Source: CBDAPE01 sp965198325 (GTDB taxonomy: Bacteria > Pseudomonadota > Alphaproteobacteria > UBA828 > JAPUJA01). Taken from it: 64,000 bases of DNA. The DNA is taken from contig CBDAPE010000018.1 in assembly GCA_965198325.1 (NCBI GenBank), forward strand, positions 124,001 to 188,000. The letters run 5' to 3'. Positions within the stretch are counted from its first letter, which is position 1. The number at the start of each line of letters is the position of its first letter. Below, one piece after another: positions 1 to 10,500 of the stretch. Made by a program: the position numbers and the translations under genes. The notes under the pieces were generated by a model that was not told the DNA's origin, did not search any database, and saw only the letters and a list, made by a program, of their open reading frames with translations.

Positions 1-171
1 CACCACGTCGCCAACCGCCACGGCGGGCATCTCGGGAGCGAATTCGAAATTCAAAATTTCGATGACGATCCGCCGCTCGTCCGCGGCCCCCGTCTCCGGT
101 GGGGAGAAAAAGGCGATTGTGACGGCGAAAACCGCCACAATCAGTGAAGGGAGAAGCTTAAATCCGCTCAT
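1..171 (-). CDS. Cupredoxin-like exported protein (N-terminal part)
   Basis: The 57 visible codons start at ATG 171 and run off the left edge. Residues 1-29 form an export signal: a basic start, a hydrophobic core and an Ala-rich end. The mature part begins with a beta-strand pattern, IVIEILNFEFAPEMPAVAVGDVV, typical of plastocyanin/azurin-type cupredoxins, where FxFxP..(V)xVGD precedes the copper-binding loop. The copper ligands would lie outside the window, so metal binding cannot be confirmed. The start lies 5 bp beyond the stop of the DUF4142 gene, so the two are probably co-transcribed as periplasmic proteins. Confidence 0.6.
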   Translation of the reverse strand, partial: MSGFKLLPSLIVAVFAVTIAFFSPPETGAADERRIVIEILNFEFAPEMPAVAVGDVV

Positions 172-176
172 GACCC

Positions 177-743
177 TTAGTTCCCTAGGGACTGGACCAT
201 CCTCTCGGCGTGCTTTTCATGCGCTTTGAAGATGACGATGGCTTCCTCGAACAGGGCCTTGACATCGGGATTCTCGATGTTCGGGATAAACGTGCCCTCG
301 ACGAGCTCATTGACCGCCTGGTGATAAGCGAGCTCGTTGCCGGCGTACCGGCGATCGAAGGCTTCGCCGCTTAACTGGCTCATCTCCTCGACCAGAGCGT
401 CGGCCCGGACATTGAGTGACTGGCTCAGGTAATTATCCTGCGGCGAGACGTTGAGCCGCGTCACCAGCGCCAGCGCCTTGTCGTTGACCGCGCTATGGTC
501 GCGGATCATGGTCTGAGCAAACTCGTGGATCGCCGGGTTCTTCGATTTCGCCAATGCGAGATGGGCGTAGCGGATGTCGATCGTATCCGCCGTGTAGGCA
601 ACATGAGCGATCTCAAGATCGTTCAGCTCGGCCGGGGCATCCGAACGAGCACCGTAGGTCGCGAAGGTGAGCATCATCGCCAAGACGAACAATGCGGCGA
701 GCGTAAATGTCGCGGCCGACGCGAAATAGGTCTTATTCAACAT
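177..743 (-). CDS. DUF4142 family exported protein
   Basis: A 188-residue protein with an N-terminal hydrophobic segment (about residues 10-30) serving as signal or anchor. An all-helical domain follows, with the hallmarks of DUF4142, a ferritin-like four-helix family of exported proteins: LAKSKNPAIHEFAQTMIRDHS, then a late HEKHAERM helix. The family is common in alphaproteobacteria and its biochemical role is not established. A strong AGGAGG ribosome-binding site lies 8 bp before the ATG. The cupredoxin-like gene follows after 5 bp, suggesting a two-gene envelope operon. Confidence 0.8.
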   Translation of the reverse strand: MLNKTYFASAATFTLAALFVLAMMLTFATYGARSDAPAELNDLEIAHVAYTADTIDIRYAHLALAKSKNPAIHEFAQTMIRDHSAVNDKALALVTRLNVSPQDNYLSQSLNVRADALVEEMSQLSGEAFDRRYAGNELAYHQAVNELVEGTFIPNIENPDVKALFEEAIVIFKAHEKHAERMVQSLGN

Positions 744-779
744 GATTGGAGCCTCCTATTGTTAGAGTCAGTCGATCGA

Positions 780-1154
780 TCAGGCCGCATTCAACGCTTC
801 GGCCGGGTGCACCGCCGGAACGTCGACCTCGATTCCGGCGGTGTAATTGAGGCAAATAGTGATGCTCTCGGTGCCGCGGCGGCGGGCGATTGGCGGGGTC
901 TCAGAATTCTCGACCAGGGCAACGGTAGCGTCCCGCAACATGGATCTCCGGTTGCACAGGACGACGGGCGCCGCACCCCGTCCGATAAACCGCTCGAGGC
1001 GGCTCGGGCGGGCCTTGAGCAGCGTGTAGCGCTGGTTCAGATCCGTCGTGCCAGAGGTGCCGCAATCAATTATGGTGGCGGGCGAGTTCGGGATGCCGGT
1101 CCGGTCGACGGTCGGTTGTATACCAAGGGTTGCCATGACGAGTTCCATTTCCAT
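780..1154 (-). CDS. Hypothetical protein, weak gene call
   Basis: A 124-codon reading frame upstream of and on the same strand as the DUF4142 gene, ending 36 bp before its start. No family is recognised. The middle is Arg-rich, there is no signal peptide or membrane segment, and the ribosome-binding site is poor. The alternative ATG at codon 7 has a GGAA stretch in front and could be the true start. It is listed because nothing else explains this stretch, but it may be chance. The 234 bp between it and the next gene (1155-1388) hold no recognisable gene. Confidence 0.3.
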   Translation of the reverse strand: MEMELVMATLGIQPTVDRTGIPNSPATIIDCGTSGTTDLNQRYTLLKARPSRLERFIGRGAAPVVLCNRRSMLRDATVALVENSETPPIARRRGTESITICLNYTAGIEVDVPAVHPAEALNAA

Positions 1155-2285
1155 GTCGCGAGCCGGTCACAAATTCGATCGGGCGAGATTGGCAAATTGG
1201 GGGAACGGACCCTGGAATTGAAGTTTCTAACCGGTAGTAACGTCGAAATTGCGACCGATCAGAAATGAACAGACTCTGAAATTATTATTTAGATTCAATC
1301 ACGTAAGCGGTACAATGGGCGTTTCCTGGAGACCCTGTGCAATGCTGGCAAATCAGGCCGCTTGGTTCAACGCTCTCGCTGCGACACCATGCCGATGAGC
1401 GATCAGGACTCCGATCCTCTCGGCGGCTTGGGCGGTGCGAAAACGCCGTCGCGCGAAGCCGTCATGGCGGCGTTGAGCCGGATTCTTTCCAGTCCCGAGT
1501 TCATTCAGTCCGATCGCCTGAAGAGGTTCCTGACCTTCATCGTCGAGGAGACCCTCGACGGCCGGACGGGCGGCCTGAAGGAATACACGATCGGGCTGGA
1601 GGTCTTCGACCGCGACGACTCGTTCGATCCCCAGACCAACTCGATCGTGCGCGTCGAAGCGAGCCGGCTGCGCGCAAAACTGGAAAAATACAATGCGACC
1701 ACGGGTCGGGACGATCCCGCCCAAATCACCCTTCCCGCCGGCAGCTACGTACCGGCATTCATCGCACCCGCCGTACAGGCCGGGGGAGACGACCTGCCGC
1801 CGTCGGCTAGCGGCAAGCGCCAACTTTCGCCGAAGCGCTTCGCGTTCGTCGCGCTTGCCTTGGCGGTCTTCGGCGGGGCCATTGCGGCCTTTACGTTCGA
1901 ATTCGGCAATTTCGACGGACGGATGATCCGGCTCCCGCGGCAGCAGTTGCCAACACAGCGAACGCCATTGCCGTTCTACCCCTGCGCAATCTTTCGGAAG
2001 AAGCAGGCGAGGACTATTTCAGCGACGGCATGACCGATGCGCTGATCACCCGTCTGGCACAGCGCGGCGGCGTTCGCGTTATCTCCCTGACCTCTGCGAT
2101 GGTCTACAAGGATGTGACCATGCCGATCACGGACATCGCGCGCGCGCTGGGCGTCAGCCACGTCATCGAGGGTTCGGTGTTGCGGATCGGAGACAAGGTG
2201 CGCATCTCGGCACAGCTTATCGAGGCCGCGACAGAACGGCATCTGTGGGCCGAGAGCTACGAGCGGGATTTCGCCGATGTACTAG

Positions 2286-3129
2286 GGTCCGGACTCATTA
2301 CAGCCACCAGATGACGGCGGCGGCAAGGGCGATTGCTGCGATGAAGTTTTTGATGTTGCGGTCGAAGCGGGTGGCTATACGGCGCCAGTCCTTGAGGCGG
2401 CAAAACATGCGCTCGATGATGTTGCGCTGCCTGTAGACGGTCTTGTCATAATGGTATTGGACCTTGCGGTTCTTGCGCAGTGGGATGACGGCCGTGGTTC
2501 CGCGTTCTGCCAGCCAGTCGCGCAGGGCTTTGCTGTCATCGCCCTTGTCGGCGACGAGTTCGGCGGCGGGCGGCATGGCTTCGATACAGCGCTGGGCGAG
2601 CTTGCAATCATGGACGTTTCCTGGTGTCAGGAGCAGGACGAGGGGCCTGCCTTTCGCATCGCAGACAGCGTGGAGCTTGGTGTTGCGACCCCCCTTGGTG
2701 CGGCCGATACCATGGGCCAAGGCCCCCCTTTTCCGCCGCCGGCGCAGCGATGAACCTTGATGCAGGTTGAATCGATGAACAGCCGGTCGGGGGCGTCTTC
2801 GCCGCCCGCCAGCGCACTGAATATCCGTTCCCAGATGCCGCGCTCCGCCCAGCGTACAAAGCGGTTGTAGAGCGTCTTCTTCGGTCCGTAGACCTCACGC
2901 GGACAGTCGGCCCAGCGCCCGCCATTCCTCAGGGCATGGACGATCCCGCTCAGCACCCGGCGATCGTCAACGCGCGCCATGCCGCGCGTATCCGTCGGCA
3001 AAAGCGAAGCGATCCGAGCCCATTGCGCATCCGAAAACCAAAAGAAATCCGACATTTCCATCGCCTCCTCGCTGGAGACAATGAATCATGCCAGCCCCGC
3101 TTTGGGAATCCCCTTAATGGGTCCGGACC
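2286..3129 (-). mobile_element. IS5-family (IS427-group-like) insertion sequence
   Basis: An 844-bp element. The left end reads GGTCCGGACTCATTA and the right end, reverse-complemented, GGTCCGGACCCATTAA, giving imperfect terminal inverted repeats. It is flanked on both sides by CTAG (2282-2285 and 3130-3133), read as the target duplication. It lies inside the TolB/TPR gene, and precise excision would restore that reading frame. Confidence 0.85.
2298..3061 (-). CDS. IS5/IS427-type transposase in two overlapping frames
   Basis: Frame 1 (2627-3061) begins MSDFFWFSDAQWARIASLLP and carries the DUF4096-like DNA-binding start and the first catalytic Asp (FIDST). Frame 2 (2298-2720) carries the rest of the DDE core: KLHAVCDAKGRPL, ADKGDDS and RNIIERMFCRLKDWRR with the catalytic Glu. 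The frames overlap around an A4G6 run on the coding strand near 2716-2725. Known members of this group make their transposase by ribosomal frameshifting at such runs, so the two-frame layout need not be a mutation. Confidence 0.8.
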
Positions 3130-4399
3130 CTAGAGCTGCAGGACGACGTCGTCGGGCGGATCGTGGAATCGTTTTCAGGAACCGTCGCCGCAGGGCCAGA
3201 CGATCATTCGAAACGCGCGGCACGGATCGATCCCGCGGCCCAGGAGGCCTATCTCAAGGGCCTATATTTTCGAAACAAGATGACCGAGGACGGGTTCAAG
3301 AAAGGCATCGCCTATTTCGAGCAGGCCATCGAATCGGATTCGAAATTCGCCCGGGCCTATGCGGGCATAGCGATGTGCTACTGCCTGCTCGGCGGCCATG
3401 GATTCGAAATCGTCAGGCCCAGCGAGGGGATGCCGGAGGCGAAGCGCGCCGTCATGATGGCGCTCGCCCTAGACGACAGTCTCGCAGAACCCCATGCGTT
3501 CCTCGGCATCGTCCGCCACAAGTACGAGTGGGATTGGGCGGGCGCCGAGGACGCATTCAAGCGTTCGATCGAACTCAACGCCCATTACGCTCAGGCACGG
3601 TTGTTCTACAGTTTCTTCCTGGAGGCCATGGGGCGCCAGGACGAGGCGATCCGCGAGGCCGAGACGGCCAGGGCGATCGATCCGCTATCGCTTGGGGCAA
3701 ACGTGAATCTCGGCTGGCAGTACCTCCGCGCAGACAGGCTCGACGACGCTCTTCGCCAGTTCAACGCGACGGCAGAGTTGAACCCGGATTTCTGGGGCGT
3801 TCATTGGGGTATGGGCCACTATCACCTGCGCCGGAGCGACTTTGACGCGGCAATTGCCGCCTTTCAGAGATCGATCGCCGCGGGAGGCGGCCACACGCTG
3901 CCGCTTACCGATTTGGGCTATGCCTATGCGGTTTCGGGCGAGGCCGCCGCGGCACAGGAGATTCTGGACGATCTCAAGGCGCGCAGGACGCAAACCTACG
4001 TTTCGCCTACAACATCGCGACGATTCATGTCGGCCTGGGCGAGATCGATGAGACCTTCGCCTGGCTGGAGAGAGCGTTCGAAGACCGGTCCCGCTCCCTA
4101 GCTTGGCTCAAGGTCGCCTGGGCGTATGACGGTCTCCGCTCCGATCCCAGATTCCAATCCCTGGTGCGGCGCGTTGGCCTGCCGGAGTGAGCCTGGACGG
4201 TTTTCGCTTCGGCGGTCCGGACAGTGGCAACCGGGACGACGAGACAGCGGGAATCGCGGCCCGATGCGCGGGTGGCGAGACCGCCGGACGCATCGGGCGC
4301 GTTCGCCCCGGATCAACCGTCCCTCACGCCCGACGGAGTGCACCGCGCCAGGGAGGAGAAGCTCGCCAGAGACGCAGCGCTCGGTTTATTCTCCAACCC

Positions 4400-5008
4400 A
4401 TGAGCGAAGCCCGGTACCGTCGGATTGCCCGCTTCTACGACCTGCTCGACCTGCCCTTCGAGCTCAGGCGCTACAAAGGGCTACGGCCCGCCGCGTTCGA
4501 GGGGCTTTCGGGCCGGCTGCTGGACGCCGGGGTGGGGACCGGCCGGAATATCGCCTTTTACCCCGCGGGCGCGGAGGTCGTCGGCATCGACCTTTCCCCG
4601 GCCATGCTGGCGCGCGCCAGACGACGCCGCGACCGGCTGGGGCGCGCCGTGGAGCTTCTGGAGATGGATGCGCGCGCAACGTTGTTCGCCGACGATACGT
4701 TCGACGGCGTGGCGGCGAGCTTCCTGTTCTGCGTGCTGGACGAGGCGGACCAGGCAACCGCGCTCGCCGAGCTTGCACGGATCACCCGGCCCGACGGCGA
4801 GATTCGTCTGATCGAATACGCCTATTCCGAAAACCCCTGGGCACGCTTCGTCATGCGGCTGTGGGCGCCCTGGGTGCGGTTTGCCTACGGCGCCGCATTC
4901 GACCGGAACACGGAAGAGCACGTCGCAGAGGTTGCGACTATCAAGCTCATCGAGCGGCGCTTCTTGTTCCGGGATATCATCAAGCTTCTCGTGCTCCGGC
5001 CGTCGTGA
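4400..5008 (+). CDS. Class I SAM-dependent methyltransferase (UbiE/PmtA-like)
   Basis: A 202-residue protein. Motif I is LLDAGVGTGRNIAFYP (about residues 38-53) and the acidic end of strand 2 is VVGIDLSPAMLARAR. Motif II/III follows as FDGVAASFLFCVLD, then the LARITRPDGEIRLIE strand. The fold and the R-Y-x-R-I-A-R-F-Y-D-L-L-D start resemble small UbiE- or phosphatidylethanolamine-N-methyltransferase-like enzymes, but the substrate cannot be read from sequence. ATG 4400 was chosen because the family start motif begins immediately after it, although the frame stays open further upstream. The Nudix gene follows 1 bp after the stop, so the two are probably translationally coupled. Confidence 0.8.
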   Translation: MSEARYRRIARFYDLLDLPFELRRYKGLRPAAFEGLSGRLLDAGVGTGRNIAFYPAGAEVVGIDLSPAMLARARRRRDRLGRAVELLEMDARATLFADDTFDGVAASFLFCVLDEADQATALAELARITRPDGEIRLIEYAYSENPWARFVMRLWAPWVRFAYGAAFDRNTEEHVAEVATIKLIERRFLFRDIIKLLVLRPS

Positions 5009-5009
5009 A

Positions 5010-5438
5010 ATGAGGCCGCTCATGCAGGGCCCCGAAAACCTGCGCGTCTACGGCCTGTGGTTGCGGGACGGCAAGATCCTGATCGCCGTGGAGATCGTCG
5101 GCGATCGCTTCGCATGGAAATATCCCGGCGGCGGCGTCGAGCCCGGGGAAACGCCGGAGCGCGCACTGGTGCGGGAATTTATCGAGGAAACCGGGCTAAA
5201 AATCGGGGTCGAACGCCTGCTGCATGTACCGGGCACCCTGTTCAGCCCCTGGACCCACGCCAACTACACGCCACTCTATTATGCGATTGGAGCCGAGGGC
5301 GAACCGGCCGCGCCCGACCATGAGCCGATCGAGCTTGCCTTCGTAACCCCCGACGCGGCGCTGCGCAGCGGTATGATGGCGGAGCCCGAGATCGAGGCCC
5401 TCAGCAGATTGCTAGATGGACAAAATCCCGGAAAGTGA
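5010..5438 (+). CDS. Nudix hydrolase
   Basis: A 142-residue protein with a clear Nudix box at about residues 38-60: GGGVEPGETPERALVREF followed by IEETG, containing the metal-binding REFIEE core. Nudix enzymes hydrolyse nucleoside diphosphates linked to other groups; the substrate here is unknown. The frame begins at ATG 5010, one base after the methyltransferase stop. An internal ATG at 5022 is an alternative that removes four residues. The tight spacing suggests a bicistronic unit with the methyltransferase. Confidence 0.85.
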   Translation: MRPLMQGPENLRVYGLWLRDGKILIAVEIVGDRFAWKYPGGGVEPGETPERALVREFIEETGLKIGVERLLHVPGTLFSPWTHANYTPLYYAIGAEGEPAAPDHEPIELAFVTPDAALRSGMMAEPEIEALSRLLDGQNPGK

Positions 5439-5519
5439 CCTCAAATTCCACGCAAAAGACATTCGATATACGGCGCTAAAAGGACTAAGTTATGCGGAAT
5501 GACGTAGTTTGTTCGCGGT

Positions 5520-6265
5520 TTGCGCCGACGATCGCTTTGCGACCGTCCATTTGCGGCAGGGGATCAGCTCTTGGAACAGGCCGAACAGACGCTCCGGAGG
5601 ATCGCGCTCCTTGACGGGCTGCCAGAGGACGCGCTCCACTCGATCGAGAAGAGCTGCAACTGGCGGATTTATGCCCGCGAAGAACAAACCCTGGATCGGG
5701 ACAGCGATTCCCGTGACGTCTATTTCGTGGTGAGCGGCGAGGTCCAGGTCGTCAACTACTCGATCACGGGCCGTGAGATCGCCTTCGCCCGGGTGCGCGA
5801 GGGCGGTTATTTCGGCGAGTTGGCCGCGATTGACGGTAAGCCGCGCTCGGCCAACCTCGCCGGCGCCCAGAAGAGCCTGATCGCGTCGCTCCCGCGCTCG
5901 CGGTTCGAGCCGTTGCTTATCGAGTACCCGCGGATCGCCATGCGCGTGATCGAGCGGCTCGCCCATATCGTGCGCATCTGCGACAACCGGATCATGGATC
6001 TCTCGACGTTGCGGGCGGTCAGCGTGTCCAGCAGGAGGTCCTGCGCCTTGCGAAACTGGGCGAGACGGAGAGCGGCGAGATCGTTATCAAGTCGCTGCCC
6101 GCCCACAAGGACATCGCGAGCCGGGCCAGTACGTCGCGGGAGACCGTCGCCCGGGTCCTCGGCCAGCTCGACGAAGCGGGCATCATCGAGCGCAAGAGCA
6201 AGACGCTCCGTGTTACCCAGCCCAAGGCCCTGCAGCAACTTATCGAGGATTCCGATCTGACCTGA
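5520..6265 (+). pseudogene. CRP/FNR-family regulator with a frameshift between sensor and DNA-binding domain
   Basis: The first part encodes a cyclic-nucleotide-binding fold (VYFVVSGEVQVVNYS, GGYFGELAAIDGKPRSA). From about 6009 the frame is wrong. In the next frame the expected C-terminus appears: AGGQRVQQEVLRLAKLGE, then a Crp winged helix (HKDIASRASTSRETVARVLG) ending EDSDLT with TGA at 6263-6265. A single-base indel near 6009-6012 therefore separates sensor and HTH. The domain order and length suit a full-length CRP. The start is uncertain: TTG 5520 or a TTG near 5571. The RND efflux genes lie 128 bp downstream and might have been its target. A sequencing error would make this an intact regulator. 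Confidence 0.75.
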
Positions 6266-6393
6266 GGCCGGGGATCAGCGGGGGCCGTGTTCCGCCAGCT
6301 GCGTATACGCGCGCGCGCGCCGGGACTCGAACGATCAGTGTGACGGCGAGAGAGCCCGTCGGCGCAGCAACGAATTGAGGATGTGAGCCGAAA

Positions 6394-7515
6394 ATGCACA
6401 GACTTGCGTTAATCCTGGCCGGTTGCGCGATCTTATGGATCGGCCGCGGGGCAGTGCTCGCCCAGGATGACATGGCCGCGACCGTCGACGTCGACGAGGT
6501 GATCGCCGAGGCGCGATTCCAGACCGCGCCCGTGCTGGGCCGGCTCGTGGCGACCGAAGCGGGAACCGTCAATGCGCGCATCAACGGCGCGGTCGACACG
6601 GTGCTCGTCGAGGTGGGCGATCGGGTGACGAAGGGCGACGTGCTCGTCGTTCTGGTCAAGAACCGCATGCGCTTTCAGCTCGACCAGATGGCGGCTGAAC
6701 TGGAGGAGAGTTTTGCGGCGATCGAAACCGCGACTGCCGAACTCGCCCTGGCGCGCCAGGAACTGGACCGCCTCGAGTCCCTGCGCGCCAAGGACTCGGC
6801 GGCGTTTTCCGCGGCGCGCTACGACGACGCCCGCCAGGCGGTGGCCTCTGCCCAGGGAGCCCTGGCCTCGGTCGAAGCACGTCAAGTCCGCGCCCAGGCC
6901 AGCCTGCGCATCACCGAGATCGACCTCTATAACAAGGAGGTGCGCGCGCCCTACGACGGCGTCGTCACCGATAAACTAACCGCAGCGGGCGAATATGTGA
7001 GTGTCGGCGGCCCCGTCATCGGCCTGATCAATAGCGGCCAGTTCGAGGTCGAGGCGGATGTGCCGGCGGATCGCATCAGTGGCCTCGAGCCGGGCCTGAC
7101 GGTCGAGATCGAGGTCGAGGGCGCCGGGACCTTTCGGGCGACCGTCCGCGCGATCGTGCCCGAGGAAGACCCTCTGACGCGAACCCGTCCGGTTCGCTTT
7201 CTGCCGGAATTTGACGATGGCATTATTCCGCTCGCGGTCAATCAGAGCGTGACGCTGATTCTGCCGGTGAGCCTGAGCGAAACCATCGTGACCGTGCACA
7301 AGGACGCGGTGATTCACGGCGCGGACGAGCCCTATGTCTACCTCGTGGGCAGCGACAGCGTCGGCCACGCGCAGGCCGAGCCCCGCACGGTCGTACTCGG
7401 CGAAACGCTGGGCGGGCGCTTCGAGGTTACCAGTGGGCTCAAAGTGGGCGATCTCGTCGTGATCCGGGGCAACGAGCGACTCTATCCCTTCCAGAGGGTC
7501 GAGTTCGACAGGTAG
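6394..7515 (+). CDS. RND efflux periplasmic adaptor (HlyD/MFP family)
   Basis: A 373-residue protein with a signal peptide (residues 1-24, cleavage near VLAQD). It has the standard adaptor order: a lipoyl half-motif (GAVDTVLVEVGDRVTKGDVLV), a long helical hairpin rich in Ala, Glu and Arg (about residues 95-170), the second lipoyl half (VRAPYDGVVTDKL), then beta-barrel and membrane-proximal domains. It bridges the inner-membrane pump to an outer-membrane channel. No channel gene is adjacent. The permease starts 6 bp after the stop, so they form an operon. The 128 bp upstream hold a CG-alternating run but no clear promoter. Confidence 0.9.
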   Translation: MHRLALILAGCAILWIGRGAVLAQDDMAATVDVDEVIAEARFQTAPVLGRLVATEAGTVNARINGAVDTVLVEVGDRVTKGDVLVVLVKNRMRFQLDQMAAELEESFAAIETATAELALARQELDRLESLRAKDSAAFSAARYDDARQAVASAQGALASVEARQVRAQASLRITEIDLYNKEVRAPYDGVVTDKLTAAGEYVSVGGPVIGLINSGQFEVEADVPADRISGLEPGLTVEIEVEGAGTFRATVRAIVPEEDPLTRTRPVRFLPEFDDGIIPLAVNQSVTLILPVSLSETIVTVHKDAVIHGADEPYVYLVGSDSVGHAQAEPRTVVLGETLGGRFEVTSGLKVGDLVVIRGNERLYPFQRVEFDR

Positions 7516-7521
7516 CGGACG

Positions 7522-10500
7522 ATGAACCTCATCCGGCTTGCGATCGACAGACCGATTGCCGTCGTTGCGGCGGTCCTCATGATCATCATGTTCGGCATGG
7601 TCGGACTCGCGCAGATTCCGATCCAGCTGACGCCGGACGTGCGCGAACCGGTGATCACGGTGAGCACGACCTGGCCGGGTGCGGCACCAGCCGAGGTCGA
7701 GCGCGAGATCGTCAACCGCCAGGAAGAGGTGCTCAAGGGGCTCGAGGGGCTGTCCAGGATGGTCAGCAGCTCGGAGGACAGCTTCGGCGAGATCACGCTG
7801 GAGTTCGATACCGGCCAGGACATGAGCCAGGCACTGCTCCTGGTCGCCAACCGGCTCGACCGGGTCGACGGCTATCCCGACGAGGCGGATGAACCGAGCT
7901 TGAGCACCGCGAGCACCGAGGACAGCGCGATCGCCTGGTTTATCGTGCGACACCATCCCGCAACATTGGTCAAACCCGACATTCACACCTTCGGGGATTT
8001 CGTCGAAGACGTCATCCAAGACCGAGTCGAGCGGGTTCCCGGGGTCTCCCGCGCAACGCTTTATGGCGGCTCGGAACGCGAGCTGCAGATCATCGTCGAT
8101 CCTGAAAAGATGGCGCGCTACGGCCTGACCGTGCCGGACGTGGCGGAAACCCTGCGGCTGGCCGACGCCTCGATCACGGCGGGCGACGTCGATGAAGGCA
8201 AGCGCCGCTACGTCGTGCGAACCGACGGCGAGCTCAAGACGCCCGAGCGGGTCGCCGCCGTGGTCCTGCGCAGCGCGGAAGGCTCCGACGCCGGGCGTTT
8301 CGGGCGGGTCACGGTGGGCGAAATCGCCGACGTCGGCTTCGGCTATCGGGACCCCAGCGAATACATCCGCACGGACGGCGTTCCGTCGCTCGCCTTTTCG
8401 GTGGTGCGCGAGTCGGGTGCGAACGTGATCGAGACCATGGCAGGCATTCGCGCGGCGGTCGACGAGCTGAATGCGGGCGTCGTGCCCGAGGTCGGGCTGC
8501 TCCTCGAGCATGTCTATGACGAGACGGTCTACATCGATTCCGCGATCGATCTGGTCTTGCAGAACGTCTATGTGGGCGGCGTGCTGGCCGCGCTTATCCT
8601 GCTGCTCTTCCTGCGCTCGCTTGGCGCAACGACGATCATCTCGCTCGCGATCCCGATCTCGGTGATCGGCTCGTTCGTCGCGATGGCGGCCCTGGGCCGG
8701 TCGATTAATGTGATCTCGCTGGCCGGCATCGCGTTTGCCGTGGGCATGGCGGTCGATGCCGCCATTGTCGTGCTCGAAAACATCTACCGGCTGCGCCAGG
8801 AGGGCCTCTCGAAGCGCGAGGCCGCCTATCAGGGCGCCCGCACGGTGTGGGGTGCGGTGTTCGTCTCGGCCCTGACCACGGTGCTGGTGTTCATCCCCAT
8901 CCTGATCATGGATCTCGAGGTGGGCCAGCTGTTCCGCGACATCGCGGTGGCGATTTCCGTCGCCGTGCTGCTCTCGCTCGTCGTCTCGATCACGGTCATC
9001 CCGGCGCTGTCCAATCGTCTCCTGGGCGGCGATCTGCAACGCAGCCGGGCACGCCGCCGGCTGCCGGTCGTCGATGACCTGGCCGGGGGTTTCGTGCGCG
9101 GCGCGCTGGGCTACACCCGACTGGTCGTTCGCAGCAGGCTCCTGGCGCTCGGCACGGTCGCGGCGATCACCGGCCTTGCGGCCATTGCCACCATCGCCTT
9201 TCTGCCCAAGCTCGATTATCTGCCCGAGGGCAATCAGAACTTCGTTTTCGGCATCGTCCTGCCGCCGCCCGGCTACAACCTGGATACGACGACAGCGATC
9301 GCCGAGGACATCGAGACCGCGGTGCGGCCCTACTGGAGCAGTGAAACCGGACCGGGCGAGGTGCCCTACGGGACGCCCAAGATGGACGACTTCTTCTTCG
9401 TCTCGCTGCCGGCCATGGTTTTCGTCGGCGCGTCCGCCGTCGAGCAGAGCCGCGCCGGCGAGCTCGTTCCGGTCTTGCGGGCGCCGGTCTTCGACGAACC
9501 CGGCTCCTATGGCTTCGTTCAACAGACCTCGCTGTTCGACCGGGGGATCAGAGGCGGGCGAACCATCGACCTCGACGTCTCGGGCCCCGAACTCGTTGAT
9601 ATCCTGAGCGTGGCCGTCCGGGCCGCGTACCTGATCGACGGCATTCTGCCCATGACCGAGGGCCACCAGATGCTGCCCGATCCGGGCTTGGAGCTGGGCG
9701 CGCCGGAGGTGCGCGTGTTTCCCGACCCGATGCGGCTCGCCGACAACGGGCTGTCCGCGACCGACCTCGGCCTGACGCTCGATGCCTTCAACGACGGACT
9801 GCGGGTCGCGGAGATCACGGTCGAGGGCGAGCGGCTCGATCTGATGCTCAAGGGCCCCGAGCGTGACGGCGAGCGAACCCAATCCATTGCCAACCTGCCG
9901 GTCGTGACGGGCTCCGGGGTCATCGTACCGATCCAGTCGGTCGCCCGGGTCGTTATAACCGCGGGCCCGACGGAGATTCGCCATGTCGAGCGCAACCGGA
10001 CGGTGAGTCTCCAGGTGCGCCCGATCGCCGCAATGCCCCTCGAAACCGCGCTCGACCTGATGCAGACGGAAGTCGTCGACCTGATGACCGCCGAGGGCCT
10101 GCCGCCGGGGGTTCATCTCGATCTTTCGGGCACCGCAGACGAGCTGACCCAGACCTGGGACGCCATGGTGCTCAACCTGATTCTCGCGGTCGTCATCGTC
10201 TATCTGATCATGGCGGTGCTCTTCGAGAGCTTCGTCTATCCGCTGATCATCATGCTCTCGGTGCCGCTGGCGACCGCCGGCGGAATCGGCGGGCTCTCGA
10301 TCGTGAATCTGTACAGCTTCCAGCCGCTCGACATGCTCACGCTTCTGGGCTTCGTGATCCTGATCGGCATCGTCGTGAACAACGCGATCCTGCTGGTTCA
10401 CCAGACCCTGCACAACGTGCGCAACGAGGGCCTGGCAATCGACGAGGCGATCACCAAGGCGACCCGCAACCGGATTCGCCCGATCTTCATGTCGACACTG

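Larger units (their letters stand above)
1389..4190 (+). pseudogene. TolB/FlgO-TPR ('adenylate cyclase-like') signalling protein, broken three ways
   Basis: Three segments belong to one gene. Segment 1 (1389-about 1920) encodes a conserved N-terminal module containing LKRFLTFIVEETL and EASRLRAKLEKY, then one membrane helix. After a one-base shift near 1915 the frame continues as a FlgO/TolB-N-like domain (AVLPLRNLSEEAGEDYFSDG). At 2286 an IS5-type element is inserted. Removing it and one CTAG repeat rejoins codons as D-V-L-E-L-Q, restoring the frame into a TPR domain (YLKGLYFRNK, YAGIAMCYCLL, NLGWQYLRAD). A second one-base shift near 4007 puts the last 60 residues, ending VRRVGLPE, in another frame. 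Such proteins are often annotated as adenylate cyclases although this architecture lacks the cyclase fold. It is probably non-functional, although one or both single-base shifts could be sequencing errors. Confidence 0.8.

Noticed and set aside
495..1268. Plus-strand frame of 257 codons opposite DUF4142
   Set aside because: Composition typical of a shadow frame; overlaps a well-supported gene on the other strand.
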